64,000 bases of DNA from Pseudomonas sp. GV071 (GCF_003050835.1 NZ_QAOJ01000007.1:124001-188000), one strand, 5' to 3'; positions 24,528 to 35,462 are shown, counted from the stretch's first letter. Made by a program: numbers and translations. The notes: generated from the sequence alone by a model not told the origin.

Positions 24528-24643
24528 GGCGTTGGCTCTCCTTGGTAAAGCGGCCTGGTTAAGCGGGCCTTATTGGAAAGTGGCCCTGACAAAAGTGGCG
24601 CCACTCTAGCATAGGGTCGCCAGCGCGCCGACCGTCGCGGTTC

Positions 24644-26893
24644 TCATTTTTCCCGCCAAAATCGATGTTCTTCACGCTGGCCCGAAGCTGGAGTGCGAGC
24701 GCCCAGGCGAACCCGCACCGCGCCCTGCTCGACACTGTCGTACACCCGCAACCCCAACGCCTGATAACGCGCCATTACCAGCGGGTGCGGATGGCCAAAG
24801 CTGTTGTGTGCGCCGCGGGACAGCAGCACCGAATGCGGCGCCAGCGCTTGCAGAAAACGCAGCGACGAGGAACTGCGGCTGCCATGGTGCGGCGCCTGCA
24901 ACCACTCGGCCTGCACGGTCGGGTTGGCCGCCAGCCAGGCAGCTTCGGCGGCGGCATCAATATCGCCAGTGAGCAGCAGGCGCTCGCCTTGGGCCTCGAT
25001 CCACAACACACAGGAGGCTTGATTGCCCTCGCCGGCTTGCGGCCAGCGCCAGGTGCGAAACTGCACGCCATCCCATTGCCAGCTTTCGCCATTGGCACAG
25101 GGCTGGGCCGCCAGGGCGGCAGGCAGTTCGTTCGGCTCGCCACTGAGCACCCGCGCCACGTTCAGGCCGCGCTGTACGGCCAGGGCGCCGCCGGCGTGGT
25201 CGTTGTCGGCGTGGCTGATCAGTAGCAGGTCGAGCTGGCGCAAGCCAAGGCCGCGCAAGGACGGCACCACCACCCGCTCGCCACTATCAAAGTCGACGGA
25301 GCGTGGGCCGGCGTCGTACAGCAGCGCGTGGTGACGGGTGCGCACCAGCACCGCCAGGCCCTGGCCGATATCCAGTTGCCACACCTCGGCCTGGCCCATC
25401 GGCACCTCGGCTTGCGGAGGAAATAGCATGGGCAGCAGCATGGCCAGGCCCAGCGCCCGACCTGATACGCCCGCTGGCGCCAGCAGCAGTGCGGCCCCTG
25501 CAACGCCCAGCAGCAAGGTCCAAGCGGGTGCCCGGGTTGCCAGCCAGGCTGGCTGCCAATCGGCCAATAACGTCAGTAAGCGGAACAACACCTCCAGCGA
25601 CCCACCGGCCAGTTGCAACAGGCCCTCCCCCAGCCAGGGAATCGGCAGCGTCAGGGTGCCGAGCAAGGCCACCGGCACCACTGCCACACTGACCCACGGC
25701 CCGGCGAGCAGATTGGCCAGCGGCGCGCTGAGGCTGAGCGGTAAACCCAGCCCCAGCATCAAAGGCAACAGGCCGATGGTCATGGTCCACTGCGCCCGCC
25801 CCCAGGTACGCCACCAGGGCCAGGCGCCGAGACGCCCGGCAAATACCCAGAGCAGCACCAGCACTGCGCCGAACGACAGCCAGAAACCCGCCTGCAAGCT
25901 GGCCAGGGGCTCGGCCAGCAATACCAGATCGAGCGCCAACAGGATCGGTAACCACACCCCTAGGTGGCGGAAGCGCAGGCGCCAGAGCAACACCAACGCC
26001 ACCATCAGGCAGGCGCGCTGCACCGGCACCTGGAAGCCGGCCAGCACGCCGTAGCCCAGTGCGCCAATAGCCGCTAAAGCGCAGGCCACGGGCAACCATG
26101 GCCACCGCGCCGGCCACCATCCCAGCCGCGCCAAACCGGCCACCAGGCCATAGAGCAGCCCCGCCAGCAACGCAACATGCTGACCAGAGATGACCATCAG
26201 GTGCACCGTGCCAGTGTCCTGCAACACTCGCCAATCGGCGCTCGAAACACCGGAATCATCACCCAGCACCAACGCTGCAAGCCCGCCCTGACGACCAAAA
26301 GCATCCACCGCCAACAGGCGCTGACGCAATTGATCACGCCAGGCCAACGGACCATTGGCGGCCTGCAAGCGCATACCGTGCTTCACCGAGCCCTGGGCGC
26401 CGATGCGCTGCGCCAGCAACCAGGCTTCATAGTCAAAGCCCTGCGGGTTGACCAAGCCGCGCGGGCGCTTGAGTTTGACCGCCAGGCGCCAGGTCTCGCC
26501 CGCTTGCAGCGCCGGCCCGCCGTGCCAGTTCAAGCGCAACCGCCCCGGCAACTGCGCCCGCCGCGCGCTGACCTCCTGCAACTGAAAACGTACGCCCTCG
26601 CTACCTTGCGCCGGCAAGCCGACCACCCGCCCCTGCAGCCACACCACCTGACCATCGAGCTGCGGCGCCAAGCGGTCCTCCAACGCTGCGCTGGCCGACA
26701 AGCAGGCCTAGGCGAACCCGAGCAACGCCAGGCCCAGCGCTCGTCCTTGTGTGCTGCACCAATAGGCTCGAGGCCAAGCCAGCAAAAACCCGCCCACCAG
26801 TGCAATCGCCAGTAGCCAACCGCCCGACGGCAACGCCGGGACAAACCGCAGCGCCATCAGGCCCACGGCCAGCGCCAACATCCTTGTGCGCAT
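24644..26893 (-). pseudogene. comEC: comEC DNA-uptake channel interrupted by an amber codon (W62 to stop)
   Basis: ComEC moves single-stranded DNA across the inner membrane during transformation. The frame from ATG 26893 gives 61 residues with two membrane spans, ending LALLGFA, then TAG (complement of 26708–26710). It continues in the same frame with ACLSASAALEDRLAPQLDGQ, the OB-fold region, about ten further helices (DTGTVHLMVISGQHVALLAG) and a β-lactamase-like domain (LLISHADNDHAGGAL). Restoring TGG needs one base, T to C at plus-strand 26709, and would give 749 residues, a normal size. Downstream reading could restart at a TTG at 26701, but that product would lack the first helices. It is either a true nonsense mutation or a sequencing error. 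Confidence 0.85.
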
Positions 26894-27019
26894 AACAGCT
26901 GCTCCTGCCGGCGCTATTTAAAGCAAACCGGCGCTGCTTATTTGTTGTCACAAAGTCAACGCATTGCCCCCGCACAATCTGGGCATAATCCGCCTTTTTC
27001 CGCCTGCCAGAGATGCCCT

Positions 27020-27583
27020 ATGCCGCGCCGCCTGTTCAAGCGCTACATGCCCAATCCCGACCTGATTCGGGAGCACAAGTCGCTGCGCTTTCTCGGCACG
27101 CTGATGCATGACCCCAACCTCTGGCACCTCAATCGTCACTCAGTCGCGCGCGCGATGGCCGTCGGCTTGTTCGCCGCGTTCATCCCCCTGCCTCTGCAAA
27201 TGCTGCTAGCCGCTTCCCTGGCCATTCCCCTGCGTGGCAACCTGCCGATCTCTGTGGGCCTGGTATGGCTGACCAACCCAATCACCATGCCGCCGGTGTT
27301 TTATTGCACCTACAAACTCGGCTCCTGGGTCCTGCAAATACCGGCGGGGGAAATCACCACCAACGTTTGGCCGCGCATCAGCCACTTCTTCGAAGCGCCG
27401 TCGTGGGAGCTGATTCAACTGCTGTGGAAACCGATCCTGGCGCCGTTCCTGCTGGGCTCGGTACTGGCCGGGCTGATTGCCGGCGTGCTGGGCTATGCGC
27501 TGACCATGCTGTATTGGCGCTGGTGGGTGCGTAGTAGTTGGAAGAAGCGTCAGAAAGTCAGACGGGAGCGGGCAGCGCTTTGA
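27020..27583 (+). CDS. DUF2062-domain membrane protein
   Basis: A 187-residue protein starting MPRRLFKRYMPNPDLIREHK, with the DUF2062 signature ARAMAVGLFAAFIPLPLQMLLAASLAIPLRGN, PISVGLVWLTNPITMPPVFY, and a last helix PFLLGSVLAGLIAGVLGYALTMLYW. It has about three membrane spans and a basic C-terminal tail. The function is unknown. The start ATG 27020 is in a weak ribosome context; an upstream in-frame extension from 26942 lacks family similarity. It is divergent from comEC and is followed by a bidirectional terminator. Confidence 0.85.
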   Translation: MPRRLFKRYMPNPDLIREHKSLRFLGTLMHDPNLWHLNRHSVARAMAVGLFAAFIPLPLQMLLAASLAIPLRGNLPISVGLVWLTNPITMPPVFYCTYKLGSWVLQIPAGEITTNVWPRISHFFEAPSWELIQLLWKPILAPFLLGSVLAGLIAGVLGYALTMLYWRWWVRSSWKKRQKVRRERAAL

Positions 27584-27627
27584 TGGGTATCGCTGCGCGC
27601 CACCTATCCTACGAACGGATGCCCCCA

Positions 27628-27660
27628 ACAAAAAACGCCGCTTTATGCGGCGTTTTTTGT
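27628..27660. terminator. Bidirectional terminator between the DUF2062 gene and lolE
   Basis: ACAAAAAACGCCGC (27628–27641) pairs with GCGGCGTTTTTTGT (27647–27660) across the loop TTTAT. T and A tracts on both sides suit the convergent genes. Its end touches the lolE stop codon. Confidence 0.9.
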
Positions 27661-28904
27661 TACTCGTAGCGCAGCGCCTCTGCCGGCTGTATCTGCGCCG
27701 CTCGCCAGGAGGGATAGAGGGTGGCGAGGAAGCTGAGGATAAACGCAGCGCTGCAGATCAACACAACGTCCAGACCTTGCAGTTCGGAGGGCAGGTTGCT
27801 GACGAAGTACACGTCGGAGCTGAAGATCTGCTGGCCGCTGATGCGTTCCAGCCAGCCCACCAGGGCGCTGACGTTCAAGGCGGCCAACACGCCGAGCACA
27901 CCGCCGACCACGGTGCCGATCACGCCGATGATGGTGCCCTGAACCATGAACACGCCCATGATCTGCCGAGGTGTGGCGCCCAGGGTGCGGAGTATGGCAA
28001 TGTCGCCGCCTTTGTCGGCGACCACCATGATCAGGGTGGCGATGATGTTGAACGCGGCCACGGCGACGATCAGCAACAGCAGCAGCCCGATCATGGTCTT
28101 TTCCATTTTCATCGCACTGAACAGGCTGCCCTGGGTCAGGGTCCAGTCGCTCGGGCGATAGCCTTCGCCCAGTTGCCTGGCCACCTCCGCCGATACTTTC
28201 GGTGCTTGGTACAGGTCTTTCAGCGCCAGGCGCACGCTCTGTACCTGGCCGCTTTGCAGGCGTTGCAACTGGCCGGCATCAGCGATGCTGATCAGGGCCA
28301 TGGAGCCATCCAGCTCGGCGCCGACCTTGAACACACCGACCACATTCAGACGCTGCATGCGCGGGGTGATGCCGCCGGGGGCGTTGCTCAGCTCGGGGAT
28401 GATCAGGGTCAGCTTGTCGCCGACATTCAGGCGGAAACGGCGCGCGGTGATTTCACCGATTACCACGCCAAACTCGCCGGGCTGCAACGCATCCAGGCTG
28501 CCCTGGACGATGTGCTTGCCGATGATCGAGACCTTGGTTTCTTCCTTGGGGTCGATGCCGTTGATCTGCACCGGCTGCATCAACCCTTTGTAGGAGAGCA
28601 TGCCTTCCAGCTCGGCGAACGGCACGGCGGCAGTCACTTGCGGATTCTTCAGCGCCGCCTCGGCGACCTGGTGCCAGTCGCCAATCGGTTGCACACCGGC
28701 GATGGTCGCGTGCGGCACCATGCCGAGAATCCGCGAGCTCATTTCACGCTGGAAGCCGTTCATTACCGACAGCACCACGATCATGGCCAGCACGCCCAGG
28801 GCCAGGCCGATCATCGAGGTCAGGGAAATGAACGAGATGAAATGGTTGCGGCGCTTGGCGCCGGTGTAGCGCAGGCCGATGAAAATGCTGAGCGGGCGGA
28901 ACAT
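27660..28904 (-). CDS. lolE: Lipoprotein-releasing system permease subunit (LolE position)
   Basis: A 414-residue inner-membrane subunit of the LolCDE ABC transporter, which extracts lipoproteins from the inner membrane and hands them to LolA. The N-terminal helix [25 protein letters not shown] is followed by a large periplasmic domain (about 50–270). Three C-terminal helices follow, ending [24 protein letters not shown], the FtsX/MacB-type permease signature. It is paralogous to the permease at 29619–30869. Assignment as LolE rather than LolC is by position after lolD only. It abuts lolD with a one-base overlap. Confidence 0.88.
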   Translation of the reverse strand: MFRPLSIFIGLRYTGAKRRNHFISFISLTSMIGLALGVLAMIVVLSVMNGFQREMSSRILGMVPHATIAGVQPIGDWHQVAEAALKNPQVTAAVPFAELEGMLSYKGLMQPVQINGIDPKEETKVSIIGKHIVQGSLDALQPGEFGVVIGEITARRFRLNVGDKLTLIIPELSNAPGGITPRMQRLNVVGVFKVGAELDGSMALISIADAGQLQRLQSGQVQSVRLALKDLYQAPKVSAEVARQLGEGYRPSDWTLTQGSLFSAMKMEKTMIGLLLLLIVAVAAFNIIATLIMVVADKGGDIAILRTLGATPRQIMGVFMVQGTIIGVIGTVVGGVLGVLAALNVSALVGWLERISGQQIFSSDVYFVSNLPSELQGLDVVLICSAAFILSFLATLYPSWRAAQIQPAEALRYE

Positions 28905-29626
28905 CAGGCGTCCACCAACTTGCCGTCTTGCAGGCGCCAGATCCGGTCCATTTGCTGCGCCAGCTCCATCGAGTGGGTCACCACCAGGAAGGCGGTTTTC
29001 GAATCGCGGCTGAGCTCCAGCATCAGGTCCTGAATGCCTTGGGCGGTGTGGTGGTCGAGGTTGCCGGTGGGCTCGTCGAGCAGTACCAGACCGGGGTTGT
29101 TGACCAGGGCACGGGCAATCGCCACACGTTGGCGTTCGCCACCGGACAGCTCGGCCGGCTTGTGTGCCAGGCGATGGCCGAGGCCGACGCGCTCCAACAG
29201 CTTGGTTGCCCGCAGGCGGGCTTCCGGGATCGCCACCTTGCCGATCAACAGCGGCATGCAGACGTTTTCCAGGGCGGTGAATTCCGGCAGCAGGTGGTGG
29301 AACTGGTAAACGAAGCCGAGGGCGCGGTTACGCAGCAGGCCACGTTTTTTCTCGCTCAGTGCCGACAGCTCTTCACCCGCCAGCCAGACGCTGCCGGTGC
29401 TCGGCGTATCGAGGCCGCCAAGCATATTGAGCAAGGTGCTCTTGCCCGAGCCGGAGCTGCCGACAATCGCTACGCGCTCACCGGGGTGCAGTTCCAGTTG
29501 CAGGTCGGCCAGCACGGTGACCGATTGCGGGCCCTCGTCGTAGCTTTTGCCCAGGTTGCGGCAGCTGAGAACGGCGTGGCCGGGCTTGTCTTGGTTGGCT
29601 GTGGCTTGCATAGCGACATTACTCAT
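28904..29626 (-). CDS. lolD: Lipoprotein-releasing ABC transporter ATP-binding subunit
   Basis: A 240-residue ABC ATPase. Walker A is GSSGSGKST, the signature is [10 protein letters not shown], Walker B is [12 protein letters not shown] and the H-loop is VVTHS. Together with the two flanking permeases it drives release of outer-membrane lipoproteins. The ATG at 29626 has GGAGG about nine bases upstream inside the end of lolC and overlaps that gene by eight bases. A second ATG five codons in is possible. Confidence 0.96.
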   Translation of the reverse strand: MSNVAMQATANQDKPGHAVLSCRNLGKSYDEGPQSVTVLADLQLELHPGERVAIVGSSGSGKSTLLNMLGGLDTPSTGSVWLAGEELSALSEKKRGLLRNRALGFVYQFHHLLPEFTALENVCMPLLIGKVAIPEARLRATKLLERVGLGHRLAHKPAELSGGERQRVAIARALVNNPGLVLLDEPTGNLDHHTAQGIQDLMLELSRDSKTAFLVVTHSMELAQQMDRIWRLQDGKLVDA

Positions 29627-30869
29627 AACGGAGCGCCTCCGCAGGCTGGGTGCGCGCCGCGCGCCAGGCCGGGTAAAGAGTGGCGAGGAAACTCAGCACC
29701 AAGGCCGCGCCGCATACCTGCAGCACGTCCTGGGCCATCAATTGCGAAGGCAGGTAGTCGATGAAATACACATCGGAATTGAGGAACTTGAACCCCAGCA
29801 GCCTCTCGACACTGGCAATCCAACTGCTCACATTCAACGCGGCGACGATGCCCAATACCGCGCCGATCAAGGTGCCGACCACACCGATCACGGTGCCTTG
29901 CACCATGAACACCCGCATGATCTGCCCAGGTGTGGCGCCGAGGGTACGCAGAATGGCGATGTCGCCTTTCTTGTCGTTCACCACCATCACCAGGGTGGAA
30001 ATGATGTTGAACGCGGCCACCGCGACGATCAGCAGCAACAGCAGGCCGATCATGGCTTTTTCCATGCGGATGGCCTGGTACAGGTTGCCGTGGGTGCGGG
30101 TCCAGTCGCGGGCGTAGTAATCGCGGTCACCCAACTGCCCGGCAATTTCCCAGGAGATGCGTGGGGCCTGGAACAGGTCAGCGAACTTGAGCCGCAGGCC
30201 TTGCACCTGATCGGGTTTCCAGCGGTGCAGACGGGCGATGTCGTGGATGTTGGCCAGGGCCAGGAAGCCGTCGATCTCGCCGGCGCCGACGTGGAAGATG
30301 CCGGTCACGGTGAAACGCTTGAGGCGCGGGAACATGCCGGCCGGGGTGACGGTGACTTCCGGGGCGACGAAGGTCAGTTTGTCACCGACCTTCACGCCGA
30401 GTTTGCTGGCCGCCTTGTCGCCGATGATGATCGAGAACTCGCCTTCCTTGAGCCCGTCGAGGCTGCCCTCTTTGAAGAACTTGTCGATGATCGAGACCTT
30501 CGCCTCTTCGACCGGGTCGATGGCATTGATCAACACCTTCTGCACCTTGCCGTCGTGGGTCAGCAAGCCCTGCATCTGGGTGAAAGGCGCCACCGCGACC
30601 ACCTGACGGTGTTGCAGCACCTTGTCGGCCATGGCGTGCCAGTCGCTGATCGGTTCCGGCGACTCGACGGTAGCGTGGGGCACCATGCCCAGCACGCGGG
30701 TGCGCATTTCATAGTCGAAGCCATTCATCACCGACAGCACCACGATCATCACCACCACGCCCAGGGCGAGGCCGATCATCGAGGTCAGGGAGATGAACGA
30801 AACAAAATGATTTCGGCGTTTGGCACGGGTGTAACGTGCACCGATGAAAACGGACAGCGGTCTGAACAT
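29619..30869 (-). CDS. lolC: Lipoprotein-releasing system permease subunit (LolC position)
   Basis: A 416-residue permease closely similar to the one at 27660–28904. It begins [25 protein letters not shown] with helix [25 protein letters not shown] and ends [25 protein letters not shown]. It is first in the minus-strand lolC–lolD–lolE operon, so I label it LolC. The tandem paralogy argues for a LolC/LolE heterodimer rather than the LolF type found as a single gene in other bacteria. It is divergent from the PilZ gene across 141 bases. Confidence 0.9.
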   Translation of the reverse strand: MFRPLSVFIGARYTRAKRRNHFVSFISLTSMIGLALGVVVMIVVLSVMNGFDYEMRTRVLGMVPHATVESPEPISDWHAMADKVLQHRQVVAVAPFTQMQGLLTHDGKVQKVLINAIDPVEEAKVSIIDKFFKEGSLDGLKEGEFSIIIGDKAASKLGVKVGDKLTFVAPEVTVTPAGMFPRLKRFTVTGIFHVGAGEIDGFLALANIHDIARLHRWKPDQVQGLRLKFADLFQAPRISWEIAGQLGDRDYYARDWTRTHGNLYQAIRMEKAMIGLLLLLIVAVAAFNIISTLVMVVNDKKGDIAILRTLGATPGQIMRVFMVQGTVIGVVGTLIGAVLGIVAALNVSSWIASVERLLGFKFLNSDVYFIDYLPSQLMAQDVLQVCGAALVLSFLATLYPAWRAARTQPAEALRYE

Positions 30870-31010
30870 AGAAGGAGAGTTTTCGCTGCGAAGGAAGGGG
30901 CATCCTGCTGTACAAAATCCAACAGTGGCGAGGCACGGCTTGCGGCCTTACACTTTCGGCACACTGCTTAGAGCTCAGGCTCTGACAACCACCGCAGCCA
31001 TGGGTTCGCC

Positions 31011-31589
31011 ATGACGTCAAACGATGCAAGTGATCGCCGCGAATACTATCGCATCAACGATACGATCGCACTGGAATTCAGCCTGCTGTCCGGCGCCGAA
31101 GCGGTGGCCAGCGAAGCCCTGCACGACGACTCGCCGCTGTTCAACCTGCTCAGCGATCTGCACCTCTCCGACTTCGAATCACAGCATTTGCTGCGCCATA
31201 TCGGCGAGCGCGACCGCACCCTGGCCAGCTACCTGAAGGTGGTCAACAAGCGCATCGACCTGCTCGGCCAGGCCCTGGCGCAGAACCTGGTGCGTGAAGT
31301 CGGTGCCCCCAAGCGGGTGACTCTGTCCGAGGGTGGCGTGAGTTTCGAGCACCCCCAGCCAGTGCCGGCCGGCAGCCACTTGGCGGTGAAAATGGTCCTG
31401 ATGCCGCAAGCCCTTGGCCTGCTGTTGCGCGCGCAGGTGATTCACTGCCGCCAACAGGAAAACGGCCAGTTCGAAATCGGCACCGAGTTCGAAGCGTTGA
31501 CCGACGCACAACGGCAATTGCTCGCTCGGCATATTCTGCAAAAGCAGGCGATGGAACGTCGCCAAGCCCGCGAAACACCCAGCGACTAA
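31011..31589 (+). CDS. PilZ-domain protein
   Basis: A 192-residue cytosolic protein. The N-terminal RREYYRI region is arranged like YcgR-type N-domains. The C-terminal half resembles a PilZ β-barrel (VTLSEGGVSFEHPQPVPAGSHLAVKM and FEIGTEFEALTDAQRQLLARHI). The canonical RxxxR plus D/NxSxxG c-di-GMP motif is incomplete: a GG is kept within SEGG but no clear arginine pair precedes it. Binding of c-di-GMP is therefore uncertain. It lies divergent to lolC and upstream of a small secreted protein and ugpQ. Confidence 0.8.
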   Translation: MTSNDASDRREYYRINDTIALEFSLLSGAEAVASEALHDDSPLFNLLSDLHLSDFESQHLLRHIGERDRTLASYLKVVNKRIDLLGQALAQNLVREVGAPKRVTLSEGGVSFEHPQPVPAGSHLAVKMVLMPQALGLLLRAQVIHCRQQENGQFEIGTEFEALTDAQRQLLARHILQKQAMERRQARETPSD

Positions 31590-31649
31590 TCTACTGAAAT
31601 GCTGGCTACTGAAACGCTCGCCGCTGACAGACTTGCCAAAGAGATGCCC

Positions 31650-31967
31650 ATGCCCCGCCCGACTTTGTTTTTAAGCCTGCTCCTCAGCCTGCTGCCCTTG
31701 GCGGCGCAGGCCGACACCCTGGAAATTCCCCTCGGTGAGCAAGGCACCAGTAACATCCCCCTGCCCGCGCGTGGCCAACTGCAGCGCAGCGTGCTCGACC
31801 AGTTCGGCCTGCCGGACGAAGAGCACAAGCCGGTCGGCAACCCGCCGATCACCCGCTGGGACTACCGCGATTTCAGCGTGTATTTCGAGAACACCCATGT
31901 GGTCGACGCCGTTCGCCACTTCCAGCCGCGCGCCGTTCAGCCGGCCGCGCCTACCCCGTCCAACTGA
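31650..31967 (+). CDS. Small secreted protein of unknown function
   Basis: About 105 residues beginning MPRPTLFLSLLLSLLPLAAQA, a typical Sec signal peptide with cleavage before DTLEIPLGEQG. The mature part is about 85 residues and includes ITRWDYRDFSVYFENTHVVDAVRH, which recurs in small Pseudomonas periplasmic proteins. There are no cysteines or lipobox. Start choice: ATG 31650 has AGAG six bases upstream; ATG 31644 and an in-frame start at 31599 are alternatives. It sits between the PilZ gene and ugpQ. Confidence 0.72.
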   Translation: MPRPTLFLSLLLSLLPLAAQADTLEIPLGEQGTSNIPLPARGQLQRSVLDQFGLPDEEHKPVGNPPITRWDYRDFSVYFENTHVVDAVRHFQPRAVQPAAPTPSN

Positions 31968-31991
31968 ATACGATTCCAGCAAGGAGCAACC

Positions 31992-32714
31992 GTGACCCTG
32001 ATCTACGGCCACCGCGGCGCCAAGGGCGAAGCACCGGAAAATACCCTGGCGAGCTTCCAGCAATGCCTCAAACACGGCGTGCGCCGCTGCGAACTGGACC
32101 TGCATCTGTCCCGCGACGGCGAGCTGATGGTGATCCACGACCCGACCCTGAAACGCACCACCGGCCACCGCGGCAAGGTGGTCGAGCATGACGCCGCCGA
32201 ACTGGTGACCTACGACGCCCGTAAAGGCGGCCCGGGTTCAGTGCAGCCAACGCCCATTCCTCGCCTGGCCGAGCTGTTCGAGAAGTGCGATTTCGAGCAC
32301 TGGCAGCTGGAAGTCAAAAGCGCCTCGCGGGTGCGCGCCGCGAGCACCGTGCTGGCCATTCGTGAACTGGCCCAGGAATACAACTTGCTCGACAAGGTGA
32401 CGATCACTTCAAGCTCACGGGAGGTCTTGCGCGCTGCTGCAAACCTGACGCCGGACCTAAGCCGTGGCCTGGTGGCTGAATACGCCTGGCTCGACCCGCT
32501 GAAAGTGGCGCAGAACTACGGCTGTACGCTGTTGGCGCTGAACTGGACGCTGTGCACCCCCGAGCGTCTGCTAAAAGCGCAGAAACAGGGGCTGCATGTG
32601 TCGGTATGGACGGTCAACGAACCGGCACTGATGCGCCGACTCGCTGACTTCGGTGTGGACAGCCTGATTACAGACTTTCCCGGTTTGGCCAGCGCCACGC
32701 TCGCGAATCGCTGA
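31992..32714 (+). CDS. ugpQ: Glycerophosphodiester phosphodiesterase
   Basis: A 240-residue cytosolic-type GDPD-fold enzyme that splits glycerophosphodiesters into glycerol-3-phosphate and an alcohol. The motifs IYGHRGAKGEAPENTLASFQ (catalytic H and metal-binding E), CELDLHLSRDGELMVIHDPTLKRTT (second histidine) and the C-terminal VDSLITDFPGLA are complete. The start is GTG 31992 with AAGGAG at 31981–31986. The absence of a signal peptide favours UgpQ over periplasmic GlpQ. Confidence 0.92.
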   Translation: MTLIYGHRGAKGEAPENTLASFQQCLKHGVRRCELDLHLSRDGELMVIHDPTLKRTTGHRGKVVEHDAAELVTYDARKGGPGSVQPTPIPRLAELFEKCDFEHWQLEVKSASRVRAASTVLAIRELAQEYNLLDKVTITSSSREVLRAAANLTPDLSRGLVAEYAWLDPLKVAQNYGCTLLALNWTLCTPERLLKAQKQGLHVSVWTVNEPALMRRLADFGVDSLITDFPGLASATLANR

Positions 32715-32765
32715 CCCCGAAACAGTCCTGCTCCCCGACCGGCTCAGGCCACCGGTCGGTGCTGC

Positions 32766-34160
32766 TCAAAAAAGCCGGTTGAGGCCGTCGAACGCAGCCA
32801 CCCGATAGGCTTCGGCCATGGTCGGGTAATTGAACGTGGTGTTGACGAAATACTTGATGGTATTGGCTTCACCCGGCTGGTTCATGATCGCCTGGCCGAT
32901 GTGCACAATCTCCGAGGCCTGATAGCCGAAGCAGTGCACGCCGAGAATCTCCAGGGTTTCGCGGTGGAACAGCAGCTTGAGCATGCCCACCGGCTCGATG
33001 GCGATCTGCGCCCGCGCCATGCCTTTGAAGAACGCCTTGCCCACTTCGTAGGGGATTTTCGCCGCGGTCAGTTCCTGCTCGGTTTTACCGATGGAGCTGA
33101 TTTCCGGAATTGTATAAATGCCGGTCGGCACGTCGTTCACAAACCGCCAGCTGCCATTCTCGATGATGCTGCCCGCAGCCGAACGACCCTGGTCGAAGGC
33201 AGCGCTGGCCAGGCTTGGCCAACCGATCACATCACCGGCGGCAAACACATTGGAAACGCTGGTGCGGTAGCTCTGATCGACTTCGACCTGGCCACGGCTG
33301 TTGACCTTGATGCCGATGTTTTCCAGGCCCAGTTTGTCGGTGTTACCGGTGCGGCCGTTACACCAGAGCAAGGCGTCGGCCTTGATCTTCTTGCCGGACT
33401 TGAGGTGCAGCACCACGCCGTTGTCCATGCCCTCGATGCGCTCGTATTCCTCGTTGTGACGCACCAGCACATTGTTATTGCGCAGGTGGTAGCTCAAGGC
33501 ATCGGAGATTTCGCCGTCGAGGAAGCTCAGCAACTGGTCACGGTTGTCGATCAGATCGACCAACACGCCCAGGCCACTGAAGATCGAGGCGTACTCGCAA
33601 CCGATCACGCCGGCGCCGTAGATGATCAGGCGACGCGGGGTGTGGCTGAGGGTGAGGATGGTGTCGCTGTCGTACACCCGCTCGTGGTGGAAGTCGATAT
33701 CGGCCGGGCGATACGGGCGCGAGCCGGTGGCGATGATGATCTGCGCGGCCACCAGCTTTTCCACCACGCCGTTGGGGCAAACCACTTCGATGGTTTGCTC
33801 GTCGGAGAAGCTGCCGGTGCCATAGAACAGATCAACGCGATTGCGCGCGTAGTAGCTGGTGCGCGAGGTGACTTGTTTGGAGATCACCCGCTCGGCGCTT
33901 TTCAGCACGTCCGGGAAGGAGAACCAACGCGGCTCGCCAATCTGGCGGAACATCGGGTTGGTGTTGAACTGCATGATCTGCCGAACCGAGTGACGCAGGG
34001 CCTTGGACGGGATGGTGCCGAGGTGCAGGCAATTACCGCCGACCTCGCGACGGTTGTCGACCACCGCCACTTTTTTCCCGGCCTTGGCGGCGTTCATCGC
34101 TGCCCCCTCGCCCGCCGGACCCGAACCCAATACCACCACGTCGTAGTTGTAGACCGCCAT
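32766..34160 (-). CDS. sthA: Soluble pyridine nucleotide transhydrogenase
   Basis: A 464-residue FAD flavoprotein that exchanges reducing equivalents between NADPH and NAD+. FAD-binding [14 protein letters not shown] opens the protein. The site [17 protein letters not shown] has a single cysteine instead of the CxxxxC redox pair of lipoamide dehydrogenase, which is diagnostic of Sth. The second nucleotide fold is [21 protein letters not shown] and the C-terminal dimerisation region has [14 protein letters not shown]. The open frame extends upstream, but ATG 34160 has GAGGAG seven bases before it and gives the family length. Confidence 0.95.
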   Translation of the reverse strand: MAVYNYDVVVLGSGPAGEGAAMNAAKAGKKVAVVDNRREVGGNCLHLGTIPSKALRHSVRQIMQFNTNPMFRQIGEPRWFSFPDVLKSAERVISKQVTSRTSYYARNRVDLFYGTGSFSDEQTIEVVCPNGVVEKLVAAQIIIATGSRPYRPADIDFHHERVYDSDTILTLSHTPRRLIIYGAGVIGCEYASIFSGLGVLVDLIDNRDQLLSFLDGEISDALSYHLRNNNVLVRHNEEYERIEGMDNGVVLHLKSGKKIKADALLWCNGRTGNTDKLGLENIGIKVNSRGQVEVDQSYRTSVSNVFAAGDVIGWPSLASAAFDQGRSAAGSIIENGSWRFVNDVPTGIYTIPEISSIGKTEQELTAAKIPYEVGKAFFKGMARAQIAIEPVGMLKLLFHRETLEILGVHCFGYQASEIVHIGQAIMNQPGEANTIKYFVNTTFNYPTMAEAYRVAAFDGLNRLF

Positions 34161-34224
34161 GTTCACTCCTCTGAAACAGCTCAAAACTGCTGCGCAGCTT
34201 AGCTGCGGCTTTGTGTTGCGCACA

Positions 34225-35289
34225 TTAGCGATTGGTAGCGACGTAGGCGAGCGTTGAATGCACTACATCGCGAGTTCCTGCTAACGGCGTGTGGGCCTTT
34301 GCAAACTGACGGCTGAATGCCGCCGTGGCCCGGCTGCTGAAACCGCTGGCCGTGCGACTGACAAACAACGCCGCAATGCCGCGCTCCTCGGCGAAGGCAA
34401 AACCGCGCTCGGGGCCCAGCACCATCAGTAAAGTCGATAGTCCGTCGGCGCGCAGGGTGGAGCGATCGAGCACCGTCACTTCGGCCAACTGATGGGAGAT
34501 CGGCGCGCCGGTGCGTGGGTCAAGGGTGTGTGAGTAACGCTGGCCGTTGCGCTCGAAATAGTTGTGGTAGTCACCAGAAGTCGACACCCCCCAGCCGTCC
34601 AGCGCCAGCACCTGCTCGGCCACCTGCACATCATCGCGCGGTGCCTCGATGGCGATTTTCCACGGCGTGCCGTCAGGCTTGTGGCCGGCAGCCTTGAGCT
34701 CGCCGGTGACATCCAGCAGATAACTGTCGATGCCCAGGGTGCCGAGCAGCGCGGCGATGCGGTCCACCGTGTAGCCGGCGACGATGCTGTTGAGGTCGAG
34801 CTGCAGGGCAATGTCCTTGCACAGCTGCTCGCCGTCGATACGCAGGTAGGCCTGGCCGACCAACCCCTTCGCGGCGACAATCTGCTCGGCCGATGGCACC
34901 TGCTGGCCACGGGATTGCGGGCCGAAGCCCCAGAGGTTCATCAGCGGTTCGACGGTGATATCGAAAGCGCCATCGCTGTCTTCCCACAGCGTATTGGCGA
35001 AGATCACCAGCTCGCGCACGGGCGCGGGCATCGCGGCGCAGCTGCCGGCGGGCAAGGCATTGAAGCGCGACAGATCAGAGTCGGCGCGCCAGGTGGAGAA
35101 CTGCTGATCGACCTCGGCCAGCACGCGCTCCACCTGCGCTTGCACTTCGGCCTGGGCCGGCGTGTGTTCGCCGGCAACGTATTTCAGTGTGTAGTGGCTG
35201 CCCATGGTCGGGCCACCGAACTCAGCAACCTGCGGGCCGCAGCCAACCAGCAATAAACAAACCAGAACAGCAAGATAGCGGCAGGACAA
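34225..35289 (-). CDS. apbE: FAD:protein FMN transferase (ApbE lipoprotein)
   Basis: A 354-residue lipoprotein with signal peptide and lipobox LLVGC (near residue 17). ApbE transfers FMN from FAD to threonine in target proteins such as Na+-NQR subunits or electron-transfer complexes. Motifs include [55 protein letters not shown] and [13 protein letters not shown]. In P. aeruginosa the equivalent gene lies next to the nqr operon (recalled knowledge). Here no nqr gene is adjacent. It is 64 bases upstream of sthA on the same strand. Confidence 0.92.
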   Translation of the reverse strand: MSCRYLAVLVCLLLVGCGPQVAEFGGPTMGSHYTLKYVAGEHTPAQAEVQAQVERVLAEVDQQFSTWRADSDLSRFNALPAGSCAAMPAPVRELVIFANTLWEDSDGAFDITVEPLMNLWGFGPQSRGQQVPSAEQIVAAKGLVGQAYLRIDGEQLCKDIALQLDLNSIVAGYTVDRIAALLGTLGIDSYLLDVTGELKAAGHKPDGTPWKIAIEAPRDDVQVAEQVLALDGWGVSTSGDYHNYFERNGQRYSHTLDPRTGAPISHQLAEVTVLDRSTLRADGLSTLLMVLGPERGFAFAEERGIAALFVSRTASGFSSRATAAFSRQFAKAHTPLAGTRDVVHSTLAYVATNR

Positions 35290-35462
35290 GGCGGCACTCG
35301 GAGGTCAACGCGGGCGAGCAAGGATAACGCGCGGGCTTGGCCCTCGACAGCAACGATTGCGACCAACACCTGGTAGCAGTCGGCAACAGTGCAAAAGTGG
35401 CCAAACAACTGTCATCGCCAACGTCGTATGCTGGCAACGCATTTGTCTGCACGAGCCCTGCC

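Noticed and set aside
27660..30869. Recent duplication of the lol permease genes
   Set aside because: LolC and LolE are ancient paralogues normally found flanking lolD; divergence between them is as expected.
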